Shown: positions 16,981 through 24,952 of the stretch, in pieces | How positions within the stretch are numbered: the first letter of the stretch is position 1 | Layout: every line of letters begins with the position of its first letter | Assembly (NCBI GenBank): GCA_964406575.1 | Contig: CAYOSH010000037.1 | Span: forward strand, 1-35,944 | From: WTAW01 sp964406575 | GTDB taxonomy: Bacteria > Acidobacteriota > Aminicenantia > Aminicenantales > Aminicenantaceae | Reading direction: 5' to 3' | Length of the DNA stretch: 35,944 nt | Translations under genes and position numbers: made by a program | The notes under the pieces: model-generated | Seen by the model: the letters and a program-made list of their open reading frames with translations, nothing else | Told to the model about the DNA's origin: nothing | Databases searched by the model: none

Positions 16981-18477
16981 ATGAGACACACAAAAATTTT
17001 AGCTTTATTTCTGGCGTTTGCCTTTGTCATGGGCGGCCTGCTTGTGGCGCAGGAAAAAGGTAAAGACAGGGAACTCTATGAAAAAGCCAGAAAATTCATT
17101 TATCAAAAAGACTGGAAGAAAGCGGTTGAGGAGTTTGACACACTGGTCACAGATTTCCATAAGAGTAAATATCTGGACCAGTCACTCTATTATCTCGCTT
17201 TCAGCATGGATAAGCTCAGTCAACAGATGGACCAGGTGGACAAACAGATACAATACCAGAAAGAGGCCATCAAGCATCTCAACTCTCTCATCAAGGAATT
17301 TTCCTCGAGCTCGTGGGTGGACGATGCCCGGACGTTGAGGGTCAAGATCGCAGAAGATCTGGTCCAAAAAGGACATCCTGTTTATCGACTTTACATCAAC
17401 GGAAGCTTGGGGAAGCTCAAAGACCTGAAAGAGTTGGAAGAGCTGCAAGGCGTCGACGAATTGCTGGAATTGGAAGATCTGGAGGAACTCGAAGGCCTCG
17501 ATTCGGAGAACCTGGAAGCATTGGAAGGCATAGAGGGGATTGAGGAGCTCACATCACTTGGAGAACTTGGGATCGATGATATCTGGATTAGTGGAGTTGG
17601 GGAAGAGGAAGATCCTGAACTAGAGCTGAAGCTTGTGGCTTTGAGCGCACTCATGAACGTGGATGAAGAAAAGGCTTATCCCATTCTTGTCAAAACCATT
17701 AAGGAGAGCGAAAATCCCAAACTGCGGGAAAGAGCGCTGTTTATCCTTGGACAGTCCAAACACCCGGAAGCCAGCGATCTGATGATCGAGGTGGCGACTA
17801 CAGACCGGGATAAAAAGGTCCAGGAAATGGCCATATTCTGGCTGGGGAACAGGCAGGATGAGAAGAGCCTGGATTCTCTCATTAGGTTCTATGATACCGC
17901 CACGGACAGCAAATTAAAGCAACGGCTGGTTATGGCCATTGGCCAAAATAAGAGTGAAAAAGCCAAAAAGAAGTTGTTCTCGATCCTAGAGAACGATAAA
18001 GACATCAAGGCCAGAGAAGCGGCCATCCTCTGGCTGGGGAATAAAAACGATGAAGAAAGCCTTGCAACGATGATCGCACTTTATGACAAGGTGACTGAAC
18101 CGAGACTTAAAGAAAGGGTCATTATGGCCATCGGACAGAACAAGAGCAAAAAGGCCGAAGATAAATTGATCGAAATCGTCAGGAGCGATGTCGATGTGAA
18201 GGCAAAACAGCATGCTCTTATCTGGTTGGGGCAGAAAAAAAGCGACAAGATCCTGGATGTTCTCAAGGATGAGTACGTGAAGACGGACGATGCAAAATTC
18301 AAGCAAAATATCATTTTTGCCATGTCTCAGAATAAGAATAAAAAGACTGTTCCCACTCTGATTGAGATGGCCAGGCAAGAGAAAGATCCAAGGCTGAAAA
18401 AGCAGATCATTTTTGCGTTGGGTCAGTCCAAGGATGAAGAGGCCGTCAAGTTTCTGAAGGAAATCATCGAGAAGTGA
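16981..18477 (+). CDS. Exported TPR/HEAT-repeat protein with acidic Leu/Glu-rich linker
   Basis: A 498-residue protein with a strong ribosome-binding site (GGGAGGT) and a signal peptide (about 1-23, ending LVAQ). Residues 28-110 are TPR-like (KARKFIYQKDWKKAVEEFDT). Residues 141-200 are an acidic Leu/Glu-rich run with a leucine every three to four residues (KDLKELEELQGVDELLELED). Residues 215-498 form about eight HEAT/PBS-lyase-like repeats alternating WLGN and AIGQNKS helices. Likely a periplasmic scaffold or sensor. It sits in one operon with the sigma/anti-sigma pair, either as target gene or as part of the signal-input system. Confidence 0.8.
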   Translation: MRHTKILALFLAFAFVMGGLLVAQEKGKDRELYEKARKFIYQKDWKKAVEEFDTLVTDFHKSKYLDQSLYYLAFSMDKLSQQMDQVDKQIQYQKEAIKHLNSLIKEFSSSSWVDDARTLRVKIAEDLVQKGHPVYRLYINGSLGKLKDLKELEELQGVDELLELEDLEELEGLDSENLEALEGIEGIEELTSLGELGIDDIWISGVGEEEDPELELKLVALSALMNVDEEKAYPILVKTIKESENPKLRERALFILGQSKHPEASDLMIEVATTDRDKKVQEMAIFWLGNRQDEKSLDSLIRFYDTATDSKLKQRLVMAIGQNKSEKAKKKLFSILENDKDIKAREAAILWLGNKNDEESLATMIALYDKVTEPRLKERVIMAIGQNKSKKAEDKLIEIVRSDVDVKAKQHALIWLGQKKSDKILDVLKDEYVKTDDAKFKQNIIFAMSQNKNKKTVPTLIEMARQEKDPRLKKQIIFALGQSKDEEAVKFLKEIIEK

Positions 18478-18480
18478 GTA

Positions 18481-18553
18481 AGACGATGTCGGGTCCGTTT
18501 CCAGGATGGACCGAGGTTAGGTTCAATTCCCCTAATGGACCGGATAAGACATA
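18481..18553. repeat. Degenerate intergenic repeat module between HEAT genes
   Basis: GGTCCGTTTCCAGGATGGACC and the following GGTTCAATTCCCCTAATGGACC resemble decayed copies of the GGACCRTT hairpin modules. The 92-base spacer ends with AAAGGAG, the ribosome-binding site of the next gene. Confidence 0.35.
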
Positions 18554-18569
18554 AAGGAGAAAATCAGCA

Positions 18570-19688
18570 GTGAGAAGGCAAACAATCAGAGGTTATATCA
18601 CGATATTCATTGGAATTGTGGTCTTCGGTTATCCCCTCTTTGGGACGCAACCCGATCAATTCTTGAAGGGGAAAGTGCACTTCCTGGATAAAAAGGATCT
18701 CTCGTTAGTGAAGAAGTTCGATGCGGCCCGGAAAGAATTCGGACAATCCAAAGACGGTGACTTTTACTTCACAGGATATTCTTTCACGAGCAGAGACAAG
18801 ATACATATGGATAGGGATTCCGGTTTGAGAGAGCCTTACAGAATGGCGGTTAAAAAGGATAAGATAAAGCTCAACAGAAAATCCGAATGGAAAAAGGGTA
18901 AAGGGAAAAGCCATGAAAGCGAGGAAGGAGGTGGGCCTGCCGGGATTGTGTTTCTTAATAAAAGAGAGAATGGAAAGGAAGATGTCACGGATGTACACAT
19001 CATTGATTTGGATAGAACCTACGAGTTTCAGGATGTGCCGATCTATTGGCTTGGTCATGCAGAAAATGGCGAGAGCCTGAACTATCTTGAAGACCGATTC
19101 AAAAAAGGTGATAGTGACATTAAGGATTCTCTGATCTTCTCCATCAGTATTCATGATCACCCTCGATCCATCGATATTCTCTACGGCATTGCGAGAGGGC
19201 ATGAAGACATACGCCACAGAAAAAATGCCGTGTTCTGGATCGGCAACTTCAAGAACGAGAAAGGGTACAATTATCTCCTGAATATATTGAAGGATGAAAA
19301 GGATACAGAACTGAGAACACAAGCTGTGTTCGCAATTCAACTGGGCGATGATGAGAGAGCTGTGAAGGAGCTGATTAAAATCGCCAAGACGGATAAGAAC
19401 CAAAAGGTGAGGAAGACGGCGATATTTTGGTTGGGGCAGAAGGCCTCCGAAGAAAGCATCAAGGCTTTAAAGGATGTCATCGATGAACCGGAAGAAGATT
19501 CTGAAATGAAACAGTCTGCGGTATTTGCAATCAGTCAGCTGCCGAAAGAGCAATCCGTGCCCCTGCTCATCGACATTGCTAAAACACACCAGAATCCAAA
19601 GATCCGGAAGAACGCCATCTTTTGGTTGGGCCAGTCGGGTGATGAAGAGGCTTTGAAGTTTTTTGAAGAAATTCTGCTGAAGAAATAG
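18570..19688 (+). CDS. Exported HEAT-repeat protein
   Basis: A 372-residue protein, GTG start with AAGGAG about ten bases upstream. The first 27 residues form a signal peptide. Residues 30-140 are a charged, non-repetitive domain (YFTGYSFTSRDKIHMDRDSG) of no recognised family. Residues 150-372 are HEAT/PBS-lyase-like repeats with helices such as RKNAVFWIGNFKNEKGYNYL and RKTAIFWLGQKASEESIKAL, closely resembling those of the preceding gene, so the two are probably paralogues from tandem duplication plus N-terminal divergence. Last gene of the sigma operon; it converges on dgt. Confidence 0.78.
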   Translation: MRRQTIRGYITIFIGIVVFGYPLFGTQPDQFLKGKVHFLDKKDLSLVKKFDAARKEFGQSKDGDFYFTGYSFTSRDKIHMDRDSGLREPYRMAVKKDKIKLNRKSEWKKGKGKSHESEEGGGPAGIVFLNKRENGKEDVTDVHIIDLDRTYEFQDVPIYWLGHAENGESLNYLEDRFKKGDSDIKDSLIFSISIHDHPRSIDILYGIARGHEDIRHRKNAVFWIGNFKNEKGYNYLLNILKDEKDTELRTQAVFAIQLGDDERAVKELIKIAKTDKNQKVRKTAIFWLGQKASEESIKALKDVIDEPEEDSEMKQSAVFAISQLPKEQSVPLLIDIAKTHQNPKIRKNAIFWLGQSGDEEALKFFEEILLKK

Positions 19689-19689
19689 T

Positions 19690-19714
19690 AAAAAAAGTTG
19701 ACTGTCACCTTTTT
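19690..19714. terminator. Palindromic repeat between convergent genes, bidirectional terminator-like
   Basis: A7-GTTGAC, T, GTCACC-T5: an imperfect copy of the A-run/GGGGACWGTCMCC/T-run palindrome placed exactly between the HEAT gene stop (19688) and the dgt stop (19713-19715). Confidence 0.55.
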
Positions 19715-20756
19715 ATAAGACGGGCCAGGAGCGGGGGAAGAAAAACTTCTCGTAGAGCCGCAACGCATAGAGGTCGGTCATCCCGGCGATCGCATCACCC
19801 ACACGCCTCTCCAGTGAATCCCCCTCCGGGTAAGGCTTTATCAGGTCTCCCGGGTCCTCCATCAAATGAGCAAAAAGGTCTGTCATGATCTTTTCTGTTT
19901 TTCTGAGCTCGGCGCTGGCTGCTGGGTTAAAATATACACAGTCGTAGAGGAATTCACGAAGTTCTTCCACGCCCTTTAAGATATCTTCACTCATGGTGAT
20001 GTTTCCCAGGCCGATTTCCAGGCTGGATTCGACCACGTCCTCGACCATCTTGTCTATGCGTGACGCATGCCATTTGCCGAAGATCTTCACCAGATGTTCA
20101 GGGATATCTTTGGACTTTATGATCCCAGCCCTGACCGCATCATCGATGTCATGATTCACGTAAGCGATGACATCAGAAGCTCTGACGATCTGTCCTTCCA
20201 GGGTGGCTGGCATATCCTTTTTACTTTCACTCAGGATAACTCCTTTTCCCTTGGAATGTTTGGAGATGCCATCGCGGACTTCATAGGTCAGGTTCAATCC
20301 CTTCCCTTCATATTCCAGTTTGTCCACAACGCGCAGGCTCTGTTCATAATGGGTGAATCCAGTGGAAAGGATTCTGTTCAGCGTGTTTTCCCCGGCATGC
20401 CCGAACGGAGTGTGCCCCAGGTCATGGCCCAGAGCAATGGCTTCGGTCAGATCCTCGTTCAGCCGCAGAGCTTTAGCTATCGTGCGGGCGATCTGCGAAA
20501 CTTCGAGCGTGTGTGTCAAACGTGTGCGGTAGTGGTCTCCAAAAGGAGCCATAAACACCTGGGTTTTGTGCTTCAATCTCCGGAAGGATTTGCAATGGAT
20601 GATCCTGTCCCTGTCGCGCTGAAAAGCAGTCCTCATCGAATGGAGCTTTTCGGGACGCTCCCTCCCCCTGGAGTCGGAGCTCAGGAAGGCCTTCTCGTGG
20701 AGAGTCTCCTTCTCGAGAGCCTCTATCCTTTCTCTGATTGACATGCTTTGACTCAT
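19713..20756 (-). CDS. dgt: Deoxyguanosinetriphosphate triphosphohydrolase-like protein
   Basis: A 347-residue HD-superfamily dNTPase that removes triphosphate from dGTP or other dNTPs, helping control nucleotide pools. The N-terminal SDSRGRERP and FRRLKHKTQVF stretches and the metal-binding set H82 (RLTHTLEVSQ), H111-D112 (LGHDLGHTPFGHAGE) and D203 (YVNHDIDDA) are all present. Length fits the bacterial type without C-terminal extension. Two in-frame ATG codons (20756 and 20744) are possible starts. The 3-hydroxyacyl-CoA dehydrogenase-like gene lies 46 bases upstream on the same strand. Confidence 0.93.
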   Translation of the reverse strand: MSQSMSIRERIEALEKETLHEKAFLSSDSRGRERPEKLHSMRTAFQRDRDRIIHCKSFRRLKHKTQVFMAPFGDHYRTRLTHTLEVSQIARTIAKALRLNEDLTEAIALGHDLGHTPFGHAGENTLNRILSTGFTHYEQSLRVVDKLEYEGKGLNLTYEVRDGISKHSKGKGVILSESKKDMPATLEGQIVRASDVIAYVNHDIDDAVRAGIIKSKDIPEHLVKIFGKWHASRIDKMVEDVVESSLEIGLGNITMSEDILKGVEELREFLYDCVYFNPAASAELRKTEKIMTDLFAHLMEDPGDLIKPYPEGDSLERRVGDAIAGMTDLYALRLYEKFFFPRSWPVL

Positions 20757-20802
20757 TGTATTAGTCGCAGCTGGCGCCGCTCTTACACATTATCACATCT
20801 TT

Positions 20803-21504
20803 TTAATTCACATCCCAAGGAGTATTTTTCTGAGCCTGGACGATGAGACGTCTAGGAACGGGGAAATTGATAGCCATGCGGTGGGATAAAGTCATTCTTT
20901 CGGTTACGATCCGCAACGCTTCCTCTATGCCCATGCTGTTCATCATAGAGAAAGGCCCTTCATCCCACAAAAATCTATCTTTGTAGAGTTTTTCCAAGTT
21001 TGTAAGCTCGGCGATTCCCGATTCCACAATTTCCACTGCGATCATAAAGGCGACCGCCTTGAACCTTTGTCCTAAAGCCTGAACGAGCAAAAAATCACTC
21101 GCAGCCTTTTCCGCATCCGTTGGGGACGCCCAGATCACAGTGGATTTGTCCTTGGCTTTATTGTATTCCTCAAAGATCATTTGTGCACTTTTGGCAGGAG
21201 TAAAGAAATTATTGTAGACGCGCGTAAGAGGATCTTCAGGATCAGAGGTATCAGATAGATATTCCATCATTCCAACAACCTCTGGAATTCCCAGGTCGTC
21301 CATGATGGACAAGTATCCTTTGGGGATTCCGAACGTTATTTTTGCCGCCTCTTCGACAGTCGCAACATCAAATCCATCATCAAGCATCCGCGTGGCTTCG
21401 AGTATTAAGGACACTAAGATCAGATTAGCGATGCCCCCTCGCCTTGTTTTAAGAGGAGGTAGTGGTTCATCGATCAGAATGGCGGAATCGTTTTCATTGG
21501 CCAT
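20803..21504 (-). CDS. Stand-alone 3-hydroxyacyl-CoA dehydrogenase C-terminal domain protein
   Basis: A 233-residue helical protein matching the 3HCDH C-terminal domain (PF00725): RGGIANLILVSLILEATRML is the usual entry helix, followed by FGIPKGYLSIMDDLGIPEVV. The second half (VAFMIAVEIVESGIAELTNL, then FSMMNSMGIEEA) looks like a second, more divergent copy, as in FadB/FadJ tails. The NAD-binding Rossmann domain is absent, so it cannot be a dehydrogenase alone; it may be a partner subunit or a structural or regulatory protein. The ATG follows AAAGGGAAAATAA. No dehydrogenase or hydratase gene is adjacent. Confidence 0.72.
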   Translation of the reverse strand: MANENDSAILIDEPLPPLKTRRGGIANLILVSLILEATRMLDDGFDVATVEEAAKITFGIPKGYLSIMDDLGIPEVVGMMEYLSDTSDPEDPLTRVYNNFFTPAKSAQMIFEEYNKAKDKSTVIWASPTDAEKAASDFLLVQALGQRFKAVAFMIAVEIVESGIAELTNLEKLYKDRFLWDEGPFSMMNSMGIEEALRIVTERMTLSHRMAINFPVPRRLIVQAQKNTPWDVN

Positions 21505-21586
21505 TTATTTTCCCTTTCTTTTTCCTGATTCATATATCGTCTTGGGGACACCGAAATTTTTCTCATTTACAGAACTTCATGTTTCA

Positions 21587-21612
21587 GACCGTTCTGAGAA
21601 TGGTCCCTTTAT
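21587..21612. repeat. Degenerate GACCGTT hairpin repeat
   Basis: GACCGTT, CTGAG, AATGGTC then CCTTTATTT: the same module as 1585 and 6062 with one G-T wobble in the stem. It lies between the DUF2284 gene and the 3HCDH-like gene. Confidence 0.45.
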
Positions 21613-21643
21613 TTCGATATAGGCCTTACTTTCTACAATTCGT

Positions 21644-22189
21644 TTATGCGATCATAAGGAACGCAAACCGGTTCATCTTTTGGTCGTAATCGGAAAGCAC
21701 ATTGATCGAATAGCCCACCTTATGGACAGTCGTAAAGACATCCATAGCCAGCGCTTCAGGAGTGGGGCGGGCCTGCTCGGGCTCTTTACATTTCGTCCTC
21801 AACCCGGAGCAGTTTTTACAGAAATTACAGCTGTCCAAAAAGAGCAAAAAGGTCTTTTCATACCCGGAACAAAAGACCTCCCTTTCGAGCTCGATTAGTT
21901 TTCGATTGAGATTTCGTGTCCAATCCCAACGATCCTCGGGTGTATCAACGCTTTTTTCAAAATGGAAAATAACAGCTTCCCTATAATCTCGGAAGAAGAG
22001 TTCACAATCGGGGACAGAAGGGACATTCGGCGGACATGTCGCTGTTTTCCCGTACTCATCGCAACCAAACATGCACTTCATGCGCACCCACTGGGAAACG
22101 ACAATTTCTTTGGGATCGATCCATCGGAAATCGGAATATCCATGTTTCGCGAAAATTTTCTCCAGGTTTTCTCTCTCCGTCGAGTCCAT
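21644..22189 (-). CDS. DUF2284 cysteine-rich, putative metal-binding protein
   Basis: A 181-residue soluble protein with nine cysteines. The family pattern is clear: C39 and C43 in MKCMFGCDEYGKTATCPPNV, C52 and C62, then CNFCKNC (121-127) and C134. This spacing resembles Fe-S cluster or corrinoid-related metal sites in small anaerobe proteins; the actual function is not established. The start ATG is followed by a helix (DSTERENLEKIFAKHGY). It may be transcribed together with the 3HCDH-like and dgt genes, though a 139-base spacer with a repeat intervenes. Confidence 0.8.
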   Translation of the reverse strand: MDSTERENLEKIFAKHGYSDFRWIDPKEIVVSQWVRMKCMFGCDEYGKTATCPPNVPSVPDCELFFRDYREAVIFHFEKSVDTPEDRWDWTRNLNRKLIELEREVFCSGYEKTFLLFLDSCNFCKNCSGLRTKCKEPEQARPTPEALAMDVFTTVHKVGYSINVLSDYDQKMNRFAFLMIA

Positions 22190-22400
22190 TCGATAGCTCC
22201 TTCTTAGATAAAAACGAAATTATATCACATTTGAGTCCTTTCTTTCCCATCCGCTCGACATTATTCTTCTGACGTCACATTAGGTGAGAATTCGAGTGAA
22301 ATGGACATTTTTAGAATATTAAAGTATAATTAAGTATACTCAAAATAAGACAGGTAATTATTATAGCTTAATTCGGGCAATGGACCCGAGTTTCCCGGAA

Positions 22401-22428
22401 CAGTCAGCTCGGGGAGTTGATCTTACAT
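22401..22428. repeat. Repeat module sharing 18 exact bases with 1487-1504
   Basis: GTCAGCTCGGGGAGTTGA (22403-22420) is the exact reverse complement of 1487-1504 and is followed by TCTTACATTA, the same 3' trait as the other modules. Confidence 0.6.
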
Positions 22429-22444
22429 TACGTTAGTACTTTCG

Positions 22445-22504
22445 AAAAAAGGGGACTGTCACCTTTTCCGTTCACCTCTGGAAAAAGAGGACTGTCCCCT
22501 TTTT
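22445..22504. terminator. Double palindromic repeat overlapping the acd 3' end
   Basis: Two copies of the A-run/GGGGACWGTCMCC/T-run palindrome at 22445-22467 and 22482-22504. The stop codon of the acyl-CoA synthetase gene (22459-22461, minus strand) lies inside the first copy and its last codons run through the second. The structure resembles a tandem intrinsic terminator for the ior-acd operon. Confidence 0.6.
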
Positions 22505-24861
22505 ATGTCTTCGTATTGGGCACGGATCTTCAAGCGGTTGTTGATGTATTTCCTTAAAAATTTTACCGCCACATCCGAGCGTCGGAATGTCGGCACCCCT
22601 GCCTGCTCCAAACAATCGATCATCGGCTTAAAGATGTCGCCGGCGTCGAGGTTCACAACAAACGGCTTGTCTGTTTTATGGAAGACATCGATCAGTCTCA
22701 TCGCAATGCTGTTAGGATGGTAGACATTTTCCTCGTGGAACCGGCCTGGTATCAGCGTCTGCATGGAGGGAGTCATGGGTACAGGAGATACAATGGCACA
22801 ATCCACATTCTCGTCCTCCAGCATCGCCAACACACAATCGGCAAACACAGCATCATTGGCCACAGGAGTTGTATCTAGAGGGTTGTTGATGTCTTGGAGC
22901 CTGGTGATGCCCTGAGTCTCCAGAATCTGAGTGATTTTCTTCTCCGTCATTCGAGAGAGCTTTGCCAGTTGAAACTCCTGATCATTCTTGAGATTGTCGG
23001 CCATGGTCACGCATTCAAAACCTGCATTGCTGATGATGGCGATGCGGTTCCCCCGAATCTCCTTGTGTGCCAAAAAGGAAAGGTTTTTCACATAATTCTC
23101 AAAATCGAAGATGCTGTCTGCAACGATCGCACCTGCCTCTTCGAGGATGGCCTTGGAAACGCTGTAGTCCCCTGCAACAGAAGCTGTGTGGCTGGCCGTG
23201 GCCTCTCTTCCCTCGGGAGTGCGGCCGGCTTTGTATATGACGATCATCTTCCCCTCCTGCCTGACGATCTGGCAGGCCGCCTGGGCACAGGCAAGACCAT
23301 CGGCAGGCATAAAACCCTCCACATACACGCCAAAAACTTTGGCTTCGTCATCATCCTTGAAGTAGCTTAGATAGTCAGACACCGTGACATCGATCTGGTT
23401 GCCGATCGATACGGCATAGAGCGGCTCGATATTCGGAAGTTTGCTCATCCGGGAGATCATGAACGCACCGCTCTGGCTCAGGTAGACGAGGTTGGTCTTT
23501 CGGCCTGTCGTCCGCGGCAGTTTGTAATCGGGCACAAACGTCGTGTCATACTTTCCCGGTTTGGAGTATATCCCCAAACAGTTGCCGCCGTTAACGACCG
23601 GAGTGAGCACCTTCTCTTGGAGACCTTTGTTGAGGAGTTTTTTGATCTCCTCTTCCAGTGATTGTGTTCCTTTTTTTTCGCCGATACCCCCCGCAATGAT
23701 GATCGCCGAGCGCGCTTTTTCGTGGGCGATGAGCTCCTTGATCACCTCATAGGTCTGATCAGCGGACACAGCAATGACAAACAAATCCACGGCCTTGGGA
23801 AGTTCAGAGATCGAGGGAACACAAGTGCAGCCTTCAATCTCTGTGGCGTTTGATTTCACGACAAACACATTCCAGTTGTAAAACCCTCCTCTGAGGATGT
23901 TGTTCAGGATGATGTGACCCACATTCATTTTTTCGGAGACGCCAATAATCCCGATGGTCTTAGGTTTAAGCAGATATTTCAGGTTCTCATAACGTTGTGT
24001 TCGAGGAGTTGCATGGCTCCTGGAAAACCGACACATGCCGTCCAGGGCGATTAACTTTTTATCCCGGACAACAAAAGGATTGACCTCCGCTTCTTCGATC
24101 ACAAAGGGATGATCGAGCTTGTACGGCGAATAATATGCCCCCAGCTTAAGGAACCGATAATAGGTTTCCACAAGCTCATCCTTGGATATCAATGCCTCAG
24201 TCCCCCGCACATTCCCCACTAGCTTGTCATAAACAGCGAGAGGCTCGAGGATGCGATGAATATCTTCTTTGTAAAGGATATGCGGAGACCCTATGGAAAC
24301 GGCCTTCCCCTCCTTGATTCGTTCACTCAAATATTCAATCTCCACGCCGCCCACACCCATCGTGGCGACAGGCCCGAAATCTCTGGAATTCCGCAGACCC
24401 ATCAGGAGTTCGGTTCCGAAACCAGTCTTGTCATAATCGATTTTCTCACACAACAGGAATCCCAAAATTTGTTTCTCGATTTCTTTGACCGTCCAGGACC
24501 TTTTTTTATCCGCTTCTGGGAAACTGCGAATCCATTCATAAAATTTGGCTGGGACAGTTTTCAACATCGATTCACAGGCTTGAGTGGCCTCCCGGGCATC
24601 CTTTTCAACAAACCGGATCCCGCCGACATCAGTCTTGTGTACGATGATGGGTGCGATGATCTTGAGGACCAGGGAATCGCCCTCGAATATTTTCAGCTCT
24701 TCCGCTTTTACTTCTTCCCCTTTCCTCACAAAAACACACTTCGGTGTCTTTATACCCGCAATGTCAAGGATCCGGTAGACTTCGTGCTCTAGGAGGAAAT
24801 TTCGTCCCTCCTTTTCTGCGGTATGGAAGATGGCATTGATCCGCCTAAAATCGATGTCCAT
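22459..24861 (-). CDS. ADP-forming acyl-CoA (acetyl-CoA) synthetase, fused beta-alpha
   Basis: An 800-residue enzyme that converts acyl-CoA, ADP and phosphate to free acid, CoA and ATP. Residues 1-280 are the ATP-grasp (beta) part with IVHKTDVGGI (H75) and FVIEEAEVNPF. Residues 297-790 are the alpha part: CoA-binding start IGIIGVSEKMNVGHIILNN, SQSGAF at 462-467, and phospho-acceptor histidine H558 in TASHTASVAG. The common fused form has alpha first, so the order here is reversed. The last dozen residues (RGQSSFSRGERKR) are encoded by a dispersed repeat. It is the last gene of the iorAB-acd group, 79 bases after iorB. Confidence 0.9.
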   Translation of the reverse strand: MDIDFRRINAIFHTAEKEGRNFLLEHEVYRILDIAGIKTPKCVFVRKGEEVKAEELKIFEGDSLVLKIIAPIIVHKTDVGGIRFVEKDAREATQACESMLKTVPAKFYEWIRSFPEADKKRSWTVKEIEKQILGFLLCEKIDYDKTGFGTELLMGLRNSRDFGPVATMGVGGVEIEYLSERIKEGKAVSIGSPHILYKEDIHRILEPLAVYDKLVGNVRGTEALISKDELVETYYRFLKLGAYYSPYKLDHPFVIEEAEVNPFVVRDKKLIALDGMCRFSRSHATPRTQRYENLKYLLKPKTIGIIGVSEKMNVGHIILNNILRGGFYNWNVFVVKSNATEIEGCTCVPSISELPKAVDLFVIAVSADQTYEVIKELIAHEKARSAIIIAGGIGEKKGTQSLEEEIKKLLNKGLQEKVLTPVVNGGNCLGIYSKPGKYDTTFVPDYKLPRTTGRKTNLVYLSQSGAFMISRMSKLPNIEPLYAVSIGNQIDVTVSDYLSYFKDDDEAKVFGVYVEGFMPADGLACAQAACQIVRQEGKMIVIYKAGRTPEGREATASHTASVAGDYSVSKAILEEAGAIVADSIFDFENYVKNLSFLAHKEIRGNRIAIISNAGFECVTMADNLKNDQEFQLAKLSRMTEKKITQILETQGITRLQDINNPLDTTPVANDAVFADCVLAMLEDENVDCAIVSPVPMTPSMQTLIPGRFHEENVYHPNSIAMRLIDVFHKTDKPFVVNLDAGDIFKPMIDCLEQAGVPTFRRSDVAVKFLRKYINNRLKIRAQYEDIKRGQSSFSRGERKR

Positions 24862-24926
24862 ATTGAATTCTCCTCTTGTTCTCTAGGTGAACATGATAAA
24901 CCAATCCCACCCCTCGGTCCAACATC

Positions 24927-24952
24927 AAAAAAGGGGACTGTCACCTTTTTTT
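24927..24952. terminator. Palindromic repeat supplying the iorB stop codon
   Basis: A6-GGGGAC, T, GTCACC-T7. The minus-strand iorB stop TGA (24941-24943) and its last two lysine/arginine codons are inside the repeat. It may terminate or attenuate transcription between iorB and acd. Confidence 0.55.

Noticed and set aside
18500..18550. tRNA-like T-loop string GGTTCAATTCC
   Set aside because: There is no room or pairing for a cloverleaf, acceptor or anticodon arm; it belongs to a degenerate repeat module.
20067..20741. 224-residue plus-strand open frame opposite dgt
   Set aside because: Shadow of an intact dGTPase-family gene with all HD motifs.
1481..24952. CRISPR array made of the dispersed repeats
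   Set aside because: The copies are kilobases apart with no regular spacers, and no cas genes are present.
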